Source: an uncultured Lachnospiraceae bacterium (GTDB taxonomy: Bacteria; Bacillota; Clostridia; Lachnospirales; Lachnospiraceae). Taken from it: a DNA stretch of 64,000 nucleotides. Of this stretch, positions 1-9,241 are shown piece by piece; positions within the stretch are counted from its first letter, which is position 1, and the number at the start of each line of letters is the position of its first letter. Location of the stretch: the NCBI GenBank assembly GCA_902493385.1, contig CABUPO010000005.1, positions 101,718-165,717 of the forward strand. The letters are read 5' to 3'. A model generated the notes under the pieces. The model saw only the letters and a program-made list of their open reading frames with translations, was not told the origin of the DNA and did not search any database. The position numbers and the translations under genes were made by a program.

Positions 1-1230
1 GACGTAATGGGAATTGCGGGCAACGGAGCAAGCCACAGCACCCAGCTGGAAGCCGGAATTGATAAGGCTGATTTGTTTATCGCAGTTACTGAATCGGACG
101 AGCTTAACCTTTTGTGCTGTGTAATTGCTAACCAGACGAGCGATTGTTCAACTATAGCAAGAGTAAGGACGCCTGATTACAGTAAGGAGCGCATGTATCT
201 TGGTGAGAAGCTTGGACTTGCAATGGTTATTAATCCGGAGCTTGAAGCGGCAAATGAAGCGGCGCGTATTTTATCGCTGCCAGGCGCTCTTGAGGTTAAT
301 ACTTTTGCACATGGCCATGCCGAACTGATTAAGTTTAAAATTCCTGAGCACAGTATGTTGAACGGAATGTCAATAGCAGAACTTGGAAAGAACATGCAGA
401 ATAACCTTCTGATATGCGCCGTTGAGCGGAAGGGCGATATAACGATACCTTCAGGCGACTATGTTATGGCGGCAAATGATGTGATTTCTTTTATATCTAC
501 ACGTGTAGAAGCAAAAGCTTTTCTTGAAAAGCTTGGTATTCTTAAGAACAGGGTTAAGGAAACCATGATTATTGGCGGAGGCAAGGTTGCGTATTATCTT
601 GCCAAGCAGCTTTTACATATGGGTATATCAGTTAAGATTATAGAGATAGACAGGAACAGATGCGAGCATCTGAGTGAGATTTTGCCGGAGGCGATTATTA
701 TTAACGGCGACGGAAGCGATCAGGAGCTTCTTAAAGCAGAGGGTATAGAATATACCGATGCGGTCGTCGCGCTTACCGGAATAGATGAAGAGAATATTTT
801 TCTTACTCTGTTTACAAGGCTTGTTTCAAAAGCAAAACCAATTACAAAAATCAATCATATAACGTTTAATGATGTTGTTGCAAGTCTGGACCTTGGAAGT
901 ATTATTGACCCGAAATCCATAACCAGCGAGGCGATTATAGCCTATGTCCGTGCCAAGAGAAATTCCAAAGACAGCAATAATATCGAGACGCTGTATTATA
1001 TGTTTGACCACAGGGTTGAAGCAATAGAGTTTTATGTGGAAAAAGAATCTAAAGTTACCGGAATCAGTTTAATGAATTTGAAGCTTAAAAAGAATCTTTT
1101 GGTTGCATGCATAAGCAGAAACGGAAAAATAATTATTCCGAGCGGCCAGGAATGTATTATGCCGGGCGATGTTGTAGTTGTCGTAACTACCCATACAGGA
1201 TTTGACAAACTGACGGATATTCTTTTATAG
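1..1230 (+). CDS. trkA: TrkA, potassium uptake NAD-binding regulatory subunit (5' end outside window)
   Basis: Cytoplasmic subunit that binds NAD(H) or nucleotides and gates the TrkH potassium channel. The reading frame is open through base 1 and the visible protein begins inside the first Rossmann domain (AGNGASH, then the KADLFIAVT strand), so roughly the first 45 residues lie upstream of the window. Two RCK_N/RCK_C repeats are seen; the second nucleotide-binding site is GGGKVA near visible residue 190. The stop abuts trkH, so the two are co-transcribed. The missing N-terminus is a window edge effect, not a pseudogene. The methionine codon at base 7 is internal. Confidence 0.93.
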   Translation, partial: DVMGIAGNGASHSTQLEAGIDKADLFIAVTESDELNLLCCVIANQTSDCSTIARVRTPDYSKERMYLGEKLGLAMVINPELEAANEAARILSLPGALEVNTFAHGHAELIKFKIPEHSMLNGMSIAELGKNMQNNLLICAVERKGDITIPSGDYVMAANDVISFISTRVEAKAFLEKLGILKNRVKETMIIGGGKVAYYLAKQLLHMGISVKIIEIDRNRCEHLSEILPEAIIINGDGSDQELLKAEGIEYTDAVVALTGIDEENIFLTLFTRLVSKAKPITKINHITFNDVVASLDLGSIIDPKSITSEAIIAYVRAKRNSKDSNNIETLYYMFDHRVEAIEFYVEKESKVTGISLMNLKLKKNLLVACISRNGKIIIPSGQECIMPGDVVVVVTTHTGFDKLTDILL

Positions 1231-1239
1231 GTGATTGAT

Positions 1240-2709
1240 ATGAACGTTTCAATAATAAGATACATACTTGGCTGGGTTCTTAAGATAGAAGCCGTATTTT
1301 TGCTGCTTCCATGCATTGTTGCACTTATTTATCGTGAAAATGCAGGTTTATATTATCTTGGGGTATCTGTTATATGTATTTTGATTGGATGGCTTATGTC
1401 ACGTAAAAAGCCCCGTAATTCGCTGTTCCTTTTAAAGGAAGGCTGTGTTGCGACTGCTCTCAGCTGGATATTTTTAAGCCTGTTCGGATGTCTTCCGCTT
1501 TATCTGAGCGGTGAGATTCCATCGTTTACTGACGCATTGTTTGAGACAATATCAGGATTTACAACTACGGGAGCAAGTATTCTTTCGGATATAGAGGCAT
1601 TATCTTATACAGCGCTGTTTTGGAGAAGCTTTACGCACTGGATAGGAGGAATGGGGGTTTTGGTATTTCTGCTTGCGATTATACCGCTTAGCGGAGGCTC
1701 GCATATTAACCTTATGAGAGCTGAAAGTCCGGGACCTTCTGTTGGAAAGCTTGTTCCTAATATAAAGACGACTGCGAGGCTTTTGTACATCATATATTTC
1801 GGACTTACGGTAATTGAAGTTATTCTGCTTGTAATCGGGGCGTGCCCGTTGTTTGACGCTGTAACGATAAGCTTTGGTACTGCGGGAACCGGTGGCTTCG
1901 CAATAAAAAATGACAGTATTGCTGGTTATTCGACTTATATACAGTGGGTAATTACTATATTTATGCTTTTGTTCGGCGTTAATTTTAACGCTTATTACCT
2001 GTTGCTGTTCAGAAAATTTAAAAAAGCTGTGGGAATGGAAGAGGTAAAAGCTTATTTCGGAATAATACTTGCAAGCACGCTCATTATTTTTTTCAATATA
2101 TTTAAATATGCAAAGCCTGCCGGAATACTTTTCAGGGATGCGGCGTTTCAGGTGGCTTCTATTATTACAACAACAGGATATTCTACGGTAGATTTTGATA
2201 TATGGCCTGAGACAAGCAAGACGATACTTGTGCTTCTTATGTTTGTAGGCGCATGCGCGGGAAGTACCGGAGGCGGAATAAAGGTTTCCAGAATAGTCAT
2301 ACTGGTAAAGACGATTTTCAAGGAAATTAATTCGTATATCCATCCAAGAAGCATTAAGAAAATTAAGATGGAAGGAAAGACCGTACCGCATGACGTAGTG
2401 CGTTCCACTAATGTTTACTTCATTACATATTTTATAATATTTACTTTTTCAGTATTTCTTCTTTCATTTGAAGGAAAAGATGCAATCACTAATTTTACTG
2501 CGGTTGCCGCAACATTTAATAATATAGGGCCGGGGCTTGAGCTGGTCGGACCGACATGTAATTTTGGCATATTTAATATATTTTCAAAATACATACTTAT
2601 GTTTGATATGCTGGCAGGAAGGCTTGAGCTTTTCCCTCTTCTTATACTGGCGCATCCAAATATCATTAAAAGTATGATACTGTATGCAAAGCCGGGAAAA
2701 AGAAAATAA
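1240..2709 (+). CDS. trkH: TrkH-family potassium uptake membrane subunit
   Basis: Integral membrane potassium transporter that works with TrkA. About 490 residues with the expected string of membrane segments and the four glycine-rich pore-loop signatures of the TrkH/KtrB family, for example SGFTTTGAS near residue 110 and GTAGTGGF near residue 210. I chose ATG 1240 because AGGTGAT (1229-1235) overlaps the trkA stop and sits 4-5 bases upstream; an in-frame GTG at 1231 has no SD of its own. Second gene of a trkA-trkH operon, which is the usual order in clostridia. Confidence 0.93.
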   Translation: MNVSIIRYILGWVLKIEAVFLLLPCIVALIYRENAGLYYLGVSVICILIGWLMSRKKPRNSLFLLKEGCVATALSWIFLSLFGCLPLYLSGEIPSFTDALFETISGFTTTGASILSDIEALSYTALFWRSFTHWIGGMGVLVFLLAIIPLSGGSHINLMRAESPGPSVGKLVPNIKTTARLLYIIYFGLTVIEVILLVIGACPLFDAVTISFGTAGTGGFAIKNDSIAGYSTYIQWVITIFMLLFGVNFNAYYLLLFRKFKKAVGMEEVKAYFGIILASTLIIFFNIFKYAKPAGILFRDAAFQVASIITTTGYSTVDFDIWPETSKTILVLLMFVGACAGSTGGGIKVSRIVILVKTIFKEINSYIHPRSIKKIKMEGKTVPHDVVRSTNVYFITYFIIFTFSVFLLSFEGKDAITNFTAVAATFNNIGPGLELVGPTCNFGIFNIFSKYILMFDMLAGRLELFPLLILAHPNIIKSMILYAKPGKRK

Positions 2710-2745
2710 TTACCAATATATAAAATGTGTTAATATATAAATAAC

Positions 2746-2776
2746 TTGACTTGGGTGTAACACCCAGGACTATTAT
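2746..2776 (+). promoter_or_regulatory. Fatty-acid operon promoter with spacer palindrome (MerR-type architecture)
   Basis: TTGACT (2746-2751) and TATTAT (2771-2776) are separated by 19 bases. The perfect inverted repeat TGGGTGT-A-ACACCCA (2752-2766) begins directly after the -35 box. Over-long 19-20 base spacers carrying a palindrome are the hallmark of promoters activated by MerR-family regulators. No regulator gene lies nearby. The promoter assignment is inference from sequence; the palindrome is directly visible. Confidence 0.6.
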
Positions 2777-2846
2777 TTATTAGAATTACGGAGTATATTA
2801 TTCTTCGTATAATATAAAAAAATAAGAAATAAAGGAGTGTGTATTC

Positions 2847-3062
2847 ATGAAAGACACAATAATAAGTATTATTGCAGAGTATCTGGGAAAGGATGCGTCA
2901 GAAATATCATCCTCTGAGACTTTTAAGGAAATTGGTCTTGATTCGCTTGATGTTATGGAGCTTGTTATGCAGATTGAGGAGGAGCTTGACTGCAAGATTG
3001 AGCTGTCTCAGGAGATTGATAATATCGATAAGCTTTGTGCATATATTGAGGAATCGAAGTAA
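2847..3062 (+). CDS. acpP: Acyl carrier protein
   Basis: Small acidic protein of 71 residues that carries acyl chains on a 4'-phosphopantetheine arm during fatty-acid synthesis. The attachment serine is Ser33 in GLDSLDVMEL, and the four-helix ACP pattern is intact. An AAAGGAG ribosome site precedes the ATG. First gene of a seven-gene operon (fabK, fabD, fabG, fabF, fabZ and an acyl-CoA synthetase follow), which identifies it as the fatty-acid ACP and not a polyketide or teichoic-acid carrier. Confidence 0.96.
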   Translation: MKDTIISIIAEYLGKDASEISSSETFKEIGLDSLDVMELVMQIEEELDCKIELSQEIDNIDKLCAYIEESK

Positions 3063-3076
3063 TTCGGAGGAACAAT

Positions 3077-4024
3077 ATGATTAATAGTATATTATGCGAG
3101 TTGCTTGATATTGAATATCCTGTGCTGCAGGGAGGAATGGCATGGGTAGCCGATGCCGGGCTTGCAGCAGCTGTTTCCGAGGCCGGTGGTCTCGGAATTA
3201 TTGCAGCTATGAATTCTAATGGAGAGCAGCTGTCAGAGCAGATTAAAAAAGCCAATCAACTTACTGATAAGCCGTTTGGTGTGAATCTTATGCTTATGAG
3301 TCCCTATATAGAAGAAGCTATAGACGTTGTATGCAGGGAGCATGTAGCCGTTGTAACGACTGGCGCAGGTAATCCGTCTGTATATATACCCAGATTAAAG
3401 GAAGCCGGAATTAAAGTTATACCTGTTGTTCCAAGCGTTGCGCTTGCAAAAATGACGGAACGTATGGGTGTTACGGCTGTTATTGCAGAGGGCTGTGAAT
3501 CCGGCGGACACGTGGGCGAAAGCACGACCATGACGCTTGTACCGCAGGTTGCTCAGGCTGTGGACATACCTGTTATTGCCGCAGGAGGAATAGGCGATGG
3601 CAGAGGAATGGCGGCGGCATTCATGCTTGGAGCAACTGGCGTACAGATGGGAACAAGATTCCTTACGGCTGATGAGTGCAATATTCATGAAAATTATAAG
3701 CAGAAAGTTCTTAAGGCAAAAGATATAGATACGATAGTTACCGGCAAAAGGCTGGGACATCCTGTACGTACGCTTAAGAATCCGATGTCGCGTGAATTTT
3801 TTAAGAAGGAATACGACAGTAATGTTACAGATGAAGAGCTTGAAGCTATGGGAGCGGGCGGATTAAGAATCGCCGCGCTTGAAGGCGACGTTAACAGAGG
3901 TTCGTTTATGTGCGGGCAGATTGCAGGGATTATTAACGACAGAAAAAGCTGTAAAGATATCATAGTTGATATATGCAGCGAAGCAGAGGAAATATTGACA
4001 GGAGCTGGAAAATGGGTAAAATAG
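3077..4024 (+). CDS. fabK: Enoyl-ACP reductase II (FMN-dependent FabK)
   Basis: Reduces trans-2-enoyl-ACP in the last step of each elongation cycle, using FMN and NAD(P)H. 315 residues with the nitronate-monooxygenase-like TIM barrel: N-terminal YPVLQGGMAWVA, the SGGHVGE segment near residue 140, and the phosphate-binding AAGGIGDGRGMAAA near residue 170. FabK replaces FabI in many Firmicutes and is typically encoded right after acpP, as here. Its 3' end overlaps fabD by 13 bases, suggesting translational coupling. A 2-nitropropane dioxygenase is the closest alternative; the operon context argues against it. Confidence 0.95.
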   Translation: MINSILCELLDIEYPVLQGGMAWVADAGLAAAVSEAGGLGIIAAMNSNGEQLSEQIKKANQLTDKPFGVNLMLMSPYIEEAIDVVCREHVAVVTTGAGNPSVYIPRLKEAGIKVIPVVPSVALAKMTERMGVTAVIAEGCESGGHVGESTTMTLVPQVAQAVDIPVIAAGGIGDGRGMAAAFMLGATGVQMGTRFLTADECNIHENYKQKVLKAKDIDTIVTGKRLGHPVRTLKNPMSREFFKKEYDSNVTDEELEAMGAGGLRIAALEGDVNRGSFMCGQIAGIINDRKSCKDIIVDICSEAEEILTGAGKWVK

Positions 4025-4938
4025 CATTTTTATTTTCAGGACAGGGAGCACAGTATCCGGGAATGGGAAAAGATTTGTATGATAACATTTCCTGCGTGAA
4101 AGAATTATTTGATATGGCGGAATCTATCAGACCGGGTACGTGTACTCAGTGCTTTGAGTCTGATGAAGAGACGCTTAAGAAGACAGAGAACACGCAGCCG
4201 TGTATGTTCCTTACTGATTATGCCTGTGCTAAGGCGCTTAATTCATATGGAATATATGCAGATACTGTCGCGGGCTTTTCGCTTGGAGAGATAGCCGCTA
4301 TTACGTATTCGGGCGTGCTTGATGATAAATCAGGCTTTTTGCTTGTTAAAAGAAGAGCAGAGCTTATGGGCGAGTGCAATATTAAATATCCGGGCACAAT
4401 GTGCGCTGTGCTGAGGGCTGATGCAGACCTTCTTGAAGAGCTGTGCAGGGAGTGCGGCGTATATGCAGTTAACTATAACTGTCCGGGACAGACTTCTGTG
4501 GCAGGCAGTCTTGATAAAATGGAAGCCTTTTATCAAAAGCTTGACGATAATAAAATAAGATACGTTAAGCTTGCGGTAAGCGGTTCGTTCCATACTCCGT
4601 ATATGAAAGACGCGTCGGAAGGTCTTTCTGATATACTGAATACTCTTTCGGTAAACGCACCTGAAATTCCGGTATATGCTAATTATACAGCCGGCTGTTA
4701 TCCTGACGATCCGGATAAGATATGCGGACTTATAAGCATGCAGGTGTCAAACAGTGTTAAATGGGAAGACACTATAAGAAATATGCACGACGCAGGCGTA
4801 GATACATTTATAGAATGCGGACCGGGACAGACTCTTTCAGGGCTTGTGCGTAAGACGCTTAAGGGCGTGGATATTTATAATGTAAACGATATGGAAACAC
4901 TTAAAGCGACTTGTGAAAAGCTGGGCGCTGCCATATAG
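4012..4938 (+). CDS. fabD: Malonyl-CoA:ACP transacylase
   Basis: Transfers malonyl groups from CoA to ACP to supply the extender unit. About 308 residues. FSGQGAQYPGMG lies at the N-terminus, the nucleophile is Ser90 in GFSLGE, and the histidine is near residue 194 in GSFHTPYM. I chose ATG 4012, inside the fabK 3' end, because GGAG (4001-4004) lies 7 bases upstream and the protein then begins MGKIAFLFSG as in homologues. A longer in-frame extension from 3973 has no family support. Confidence 0.95.
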   Translation: MGKIAFLFSGQGAQYPGMGKDLYDNISCVKELFDMAESIRPGTCTQCFESDEETLKKTENTQPCMFLTDYACAKALNSYGIYADTVAGFSLGEIAAITYSGVLDDKSGFLLVKRRAELMGECNIKYPGTMCAVLRADADLLEELCRECGVYAVNYNCPGQTSVAGSLDKMEAFYQKLDDNKIRYVKLAVSGSFHTPYMKDASEGLSDILNTLSVNAPEIPVYANYTAGCYPDDPDKICGLISMQVSNSVKWEDTIRNMHDAGVDTFIECGPGQTLSGLVRKTLKGVDIYNVNDMETLKATCEKLGAAI

Positions 4939-4961
4939 TAATGTATAACGGGAGGTTGTAT

Positions 4962-5702
4962 ATGTCAGAAAATACTACGGCGATTGTTACGGGCGGTTCG
5001 AGGGGAATCGGACGTGCTGTAGCGATTAAGCTTGCATCACTGGGCGTCGATATAGCGGTTGTTGCAGCTCATGAAGGAAACGCAGCATGGGATACGATTA
5101 AAGCTATTAATGATTTGGGAAGAAAAGCGAAGCTTTTCGTATGCAATATCAGCGATTTTGACGCCGTATCAGATACGGTTTCGGAGATTATTAAGGATTT
5201 TGGCGGAGTTGATATACTTATTAACAACGCGGGAATAACTAATGATAAGCTTCTTATGCAGATGAAGGAAGATGACATATCAGATGTTATAGACGTTAAT
5301 CTGAAAGGAAGCATGTATGTTACCAGGGCGTGTCTTAGGACATTTATCAGACAGAGGCATGGGCGTATTGTCAATATAAGCTCTGTAGTAGGACTTATGG
5401 GCAATGCGGGACAGGCTAATTATGCCGCTTCAAAAGCGGGAATAATAGGGTTTACCAAGTCTGTGGCAAGAGAATACGCTTCAAAAGGGATTACATGTAA
5501 TGCTGTTGCTCCGGGATTTATACGGACTGATATGACGGATAAGATGCCTGAGGATGCGGTTAAGGCGATGCTTTCAGCTATTCCGGCGGGACGTTATGGC
5601 GAGCCTTCAGATGTGGCAGAGACAGTGGCGTTTCTTGTCTCAGAGGCAGCGTCTTACATTACCGGTGAAGTAATAAAGGTTGACGGCGGAATGTATATCT
5701 GA
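4962..5702 (+). CDS. fabG: 3-oxoacyl-ACP reductase
   Basis: NADPH-dependent ketoreductase of the elongation cycle, short-chain dehydrogenase fold, 246 residues. Visible motifs are TGGSRGIG at residues 10-17, NNAG near 88-91, and the catalytic Ser141, Tyr154 and Lys158 (YAASK). The C-terminus ends YITGEVIKVDGGMYI, typical of FabG. Start at ATG 4962 is supported by GGAGG (4951-4955); an in-frame ATG at 4941 has no SD. It sits between fabD and fabF in the operon. Confidence 0.95.
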   Translation: MSENTTAIVTGGSRGIGRAVAIKLASLGVDIAVVAAHEGNAAWDTIKAINDLGRKAKLFVCNISDFDAVSDTVSEIIKDFGGVDILINNAGITNDKLLMQMKEDDISDVIDVNLKGSMYVTRACLRTFIRQRHGRIVNISSVVGLMGNAGQANYAASKAGIIGFTKSVAREYASKGITCNAVAPGFIRTDMTDKMPEDAVKAMLSAIPAGRYGEPSDVAETVAFLVSEAASYITGEVIKVDGGMYI

Positions 5703-5738
5703 TATATGAGTTACAATAATACATTATGGAGGTATATA

Positions 5739-6971
5739 ATGAACAGAGTAGTTATTACAGGTATAGGAGTTATATCTCCTGTCGGAAATGATGCGGATAC
5801 ATTTTGGAATAATATTAAGAACGGAGTCTGCGGTATTGGCAAAATAAGCAGATTTGACGCGTCTGAGCTTTCTGTCAGTCTTGATGCTGAGGTAAAGGAT
5901 TTTAACCCAAGGGATTATTTCAAAGCAGTAGTAGATATAAGAAGGTCAGATTTGTTTACACAGTATGCTGTTGCGGCTTCAGAACAGGCTGTATCAGACA
6001 GCAGGATTCTTGAATCTGAACTGGATAAATACAGATTTGGAGTATATATAGGTTCCGGTATTGGCGGAATCAATACATTTGTTACAGAGCATAATAAGCT
6101 TATTGAGAAGGGGCCTGAAAGAGTGTCGCCATTTTTCATACCAATGATGATTGGCAATATGGCGACAGGAACAGTATCAATAAGATACGGCGCGATGGGA
6201 CCGACGCTTCCTGTGATGACAGCATGTGCAACTTCTACTAATACGATTGGAGAAGCATACCGTGCAATTAAGCATGGCTATGCAGATGCGATTATTGCAG
6301 GCGGTGCGGAAGCAACGATTAACGAGTTGTCCACAGTGGGCTTCATTAACTGTCAGGCGCTTTCTGCGAGCGACGACCCTAACACGGGAAGCATTCCGTT
6401 TGATGCAAGACGCGGTGGCTTTGTAATGGGCGAAGGCGCGGGTATAGTTATTCTTGAAGAATATGAACGTGCAGTAAAGCGTGGCGCTAAAATATATGGT
6501 GAGATTACAGGATATGGCAATACTTCAGACGCATATCATATTACTGCCCCTCATCCTGAAGGAACAGGAGCAATTAACGCTATACGTCTTGCAAAAGAAG
6601 AGGCGGGAATTACCGGCGGAGACAACGTATATATTAACGCTCACGGAACAGGAACCCATCTTAATGATTCAATGGAGACAAAAGCTATTAAGGAAGTGTT
6701 TGGAGAAGATGCCTACAAGCTTCATATAAGCTCTACAAAGTCTATGACAGGCCATATGCTCGGAGCAACGGGAGCGGTAGAGATTATTGCGTCTGTACTT
6801 GCTCTTAAAGATAAGATTGTGCCGCCTACAATTAATTATGTTGAGAAGGATCCTGAATGCGACCTTAATTATACTCCTAATAAGGCGGTTAAGGCAGATA
6901 TAGAATATGCAATGTCATCTTCGCTTGGATTTGGCGGACATAATGCATGCGTGGCAATTAAAAGCATTTGA
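5739..6971 (+). CDS. fabF: 3-oxoacyl-ACP synthase II
   Basis: Condensing enzyme that adds malonyl-ACP to a growing acyl-ACP. 410 residues with the Cys-His-His triad of the FabF/FabB class: Cys163 in TACATSTN, histidine in NAHGTGT, and histidine in KSMTGHMLGA. Start at ATG 5739 follows GGAGG (5728-5732) with 6-base spacing; upstream in-frame ATG 5706 lacks an SD. No fabH (the initiating condensing enzyme) is present in this operon, so initiation must rely on a gene elsewhere or another route. Confidence 0.95.
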   Translation: MNRVVITGIGVISPVGNDADTFWNNIKNGVCGIGKISRFDASELSVSLDAEVKDFNPRDYFKAVVDIRRSDLFTQYAVAASEQAVSDSRILESELDKYRFGVYIGSGIGGINTFVTEHNKLIEKGPERVSPFFIPMMIGNMATGTVSIRYGAMGPTLPVMTACATSTNTIGEAYRAIKHGYADAIIAGGAEATINELSTVGFINCQALSASDDPNTGSIPFDARRGGFVMGEGAGIVILEEYERAVKRGAKIYGEITGYGNTSDAYHITAPHPEGTGAINAIRLAKEEAGITGGDNVYINAHGTGTHLNDSMETKAIKEVFGEDAYKLHISSTKSMTGHMLGATGAVEIIASVLALKDKIVPPTINYVEKDPECDLNYTPNKAVKADIEYAMSSSLGFGGHNACVAIKSI

Positions 6972-6988
6972 TGTACAACGAGGTTATT

Positions 6989-7429
6989 ATGATTAGCATG
7001 AACAGAGAAGAGATTAAAAACATACTGCCTCACAGGGAGCCGATGCTTCTTGTGGACGAGGCATATCTTAACGACGATGGTACGGCAACGGGTTATTATA
7101 CGGTAAAGGGCGACGAGTATTTTCTGTGTGGCCATTTTCCGGGAAATCCGGTTGTGCCGGGAGTTATATTGTGTGAGATTATGGCGCAGTCGTCCTGTCT
7201 TTTGTTTAAGGATAAGATGACAGACGGTGCGCTTCCGTTTTATACAGGTCTTGATAAAGTCAAATTCAGAAATAAGGTTCTGCCTGGCGACAGGATAAGG
7301 ATTGATACTAAAATAGAGCGCGAAATGGCTCCGTTTTATTTCCTTTCCGGCGAGCTTAGCGTTGATGGAAAGTTATGTATGAGCGGAAGGTTTTCGTTTG
7401 CAATAATGAATGAGCAGGGGAGAGAGTAA
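6989..7429 (+). CDS. fabZ: 3-hydroxyacyl-ACP dehydratase FabZ
   Basis: Hot-dog fold dehydratase of the elongation cycle, 146 residues. The catalytic His49 lies in GHFPGNPVVPG and Glu63 follows in ILCEIMAQ. ATG 6989 is preceded by CGAGG (6979-6983); ATG 6998 is a close alternative and would remove three residues. The TAA stop overlaps the ATG of the next gene (TAATG), implying coupled translation with the acyl-CoA synthetase. Confidence 0.93.
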   Translation: MISMNREEIKNILPHREPMLLVDEAYLNDDGTATGYYTVKGDEYFLCGHFPGNPVVPGVILCEIMAQSSCLLFKDKMTDGALPFYTGLDKVKFRNKVLPGDRIRIDTKIEREMAPFYFLSGELSVDGKLCMSGRFSFAIMNEQGRE

Positions 7430-9105
7430 TGGCAGCTTTATATACTAAATATGTTAAAGATACATATGACAATAATGGAAGGATTATAAAAACTGAATAT
7501 ATTGTACCTGAAAAGTTTAATTTTGCTTATGATGTTGTGGATGAATATGCAAAAGCTGAACCTGATAAAAGGGCGATGGTTTATAAAGATATTAAAGGTA
7601 ATATAGAAGAATATTCATTCGGCGAATTAAGCAGATTAAGCAATAAAGCCGCTAATGCATTTAAAAAAAGAGGAATAAAGCGCGGAGACTCCGTGATGCT
7701 TATACTCAAAAGAAGAAAAGAATTCTGGATATCGATTCTGGCACTTCATAAAATTGGCGCCGTAGGAATACCGACTTCGCATATGGTTTCTGACAGCGAT
7801 ATAAGCTATAGAATTAATAATGCGGACATTAAGGCTGTTATATGTGCAGATGACGAGTATATAACTGACTGTGTAACAGCGTCTGTTAATGCGCTTTGCA
7901 GAGAAGATATTATCAGGTATGTTACAGTTGGCAGCATCAGCGGATATATTGATTTTAATGCTGATATAGCAGATGAATCCGATGTGTTTGAAAGGGAAGA
8001 TAATTATACTTCCGACCCTATGCTGATGTATTTTACATCAGGAACTACAGGAGACCCTAAGGCTGTTGTTCATGATTTTTCATATCCTATGAGTCACATT
8101 CCTACTGCAAGGGACTGGCAGGGAGTAATTGAAGACGGTCTTCATTTTTCTGTGGCAGATACCGGCTGGGGCAAGACTGCGTGGGGGAAAATATACGGAC
8201 AGTGGTTCTGTGGATGTGCGGTAATGGTATATGATTACGACCAGTTTTATGCAAATGAGATTCTTGCAATATTAGAGGAATGCAGTGTAACATCATTTTG
8301 TGCGCCGCCAACGATATATAAGTATATTTTAAGAGAAGATATAGAAAAATACGATTTGTCAAAGCTTATGCACGTCGTTACTGCAGGAGAGCCTATGCCT
8401 GTAGAGACTGTAAGAGAGTTCAGAAAGCGTACCGGAATGCAGATAAGAAGTGGCTTCGGACAGACTGAGACAGCGCTTCTTATAGGAGTTCTTGCAGGTG
8501 ACGAGCAGAGAGAGGATACTATTGGAAAAGCTGCGCCTATGTATAATGTATGTATTATTGATGACGATGGAAATGAAGTAGAGACAGGGGAAGTCGGCGA
8601 GATAGCATTAAAACCTGTATCAGGAAATACTGTCCCTGTAGGAATATTCTGCGGATATCATGGGGATTTAAAGCTGTATGATGAGGTTTGGAAGTATGGC
8701 ATGTATCATACTAAGGATAAGGCTTATATGGATAAAGACGGATATTTTTATTTTGTAAGCCGTACAGATGATGTTATTAAATCAAGCGGCTACAGAATAG
8801 GCCCTGCTGAGGTTGAAAATGTTATTATGGAGCATCCGGCAGTATTTGAATGTGCCGTTACAGGTTATCCTTCTAAGACAAGAGGCAATATCGTCAAGGC
8901 AACGATAGTTCTGCATAAAGAGTATGAGCCTACGAATAAGCTTAAGGTTGAAATACAGGATTTTGTAAAGGCAAGAACTGCAATGTACAAATATCCAAGA
9001 ATGATAGAATTTGTCAGTGAACTTCCTAAGACCATAAGCGGTAAAATTCAGCGTGAAATGATAAGACGGCGCGATTTGGAAAAGCTTGGCGTCAATAAGG
9101 AGTAA
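7429..9105 (+). CDS. AMP-forming acyl-CoA synthetase (medium-chain/acetyl-CoA synthetase-like)
   Basis: Adenylate-forming enzyme that activates a carboxylic acid with ATP and loads it onto CoA (or possibly ACP). 558 residues. P-loop-like motif YFTSGTTGDPKAVVH is near residues 200-214, the adenine-binding GFGQTE near 345, and the C-terminal catalytic lysine in SGKIQRE near 540. Closest in style to medium-chain acyl-CoA synthetases. It starts on the fabZ stop codon and ends the operon, where acetyl-CoA carboxylase genes are often found in related bacteria. The substrate cannot be read from sequence; salvage of exogenous or branched short acids is plausible. Confidence 0.88.
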   Translation: MAALYTKYVKDTYDNNGRIIKTEYIVPEKFNFAYDVVDEYAKAEPDKRAMVYKDIKGNIEEYSFGELSRLSNKAANAFKKRGIKRGDSVMLILKRRKEFWISILALHKIGAVGIPTSHMVSDSDISYRINNADIKAVICADDEYITDCVTASVNALCREDIIRYVTVGSISGYIDFNADIADESDVFEREDNYTSDPMLMYFTSGTTGDPKAVVHDFSYPMSHIPTARDWQGVIEDGLHFSVADTGWGKTAWGKIYGQWFCGCAVMVYDYDQFYANEILAILEECSVTSFCAPPTIYKYILREDIEKYDLSKLMHVVTAGEPMPVETVREFRKRTGMQIRSGFGQTETALLIGVLAGDEQREDTIGKAAPMYNVCIIDDDGNEVETGEVGEIALKPVSGNTVPVGIFCGYHGDLKLYDEVWKYGMYHTKDKAYMDKDGYFYFVSRTDDVIKSSGYRIGPAEVENVIMEHPAVFECAVTGYPSKTRGNIVKATIVLHKEYEPTNKLKVEIQDFVKARTAMYKYPRMIEFVSELPKTISGKIQREMIRRRDLEKLGVNKE

Positions 9106-9241
9106 AATACGAAATATCAAATATTTAGATACGAAATATCATGGCAATTAAAATGCCCCTTATTTTATAATCATTATAAACGGGATGAAGGAATACTCTC
9201 ATCCTGAGAATTATAAAGATTATAAAGAAAGGGGTATTTTT

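Noticed and set aside
1..1230. TrkA as a truncated pseudogene
   Set aside because: The reading frame is open through base 1; the missing N-terminus lies outside the window.
1600..2391. Long minus-strand frame opposite trkH
   Set aside because: Low-complexity Tyr/Arg/Ser-rich translation without SD; it shadows a well-conserved gene.
9107..9141. Direct repeat ATACGAAATATCA (9107-9119 and 9129-9141) after the fab operon
   Set aside because: Only two 13-base AT-rich copies with no other feature of an operator or mobile element; chance is likely in this composition.
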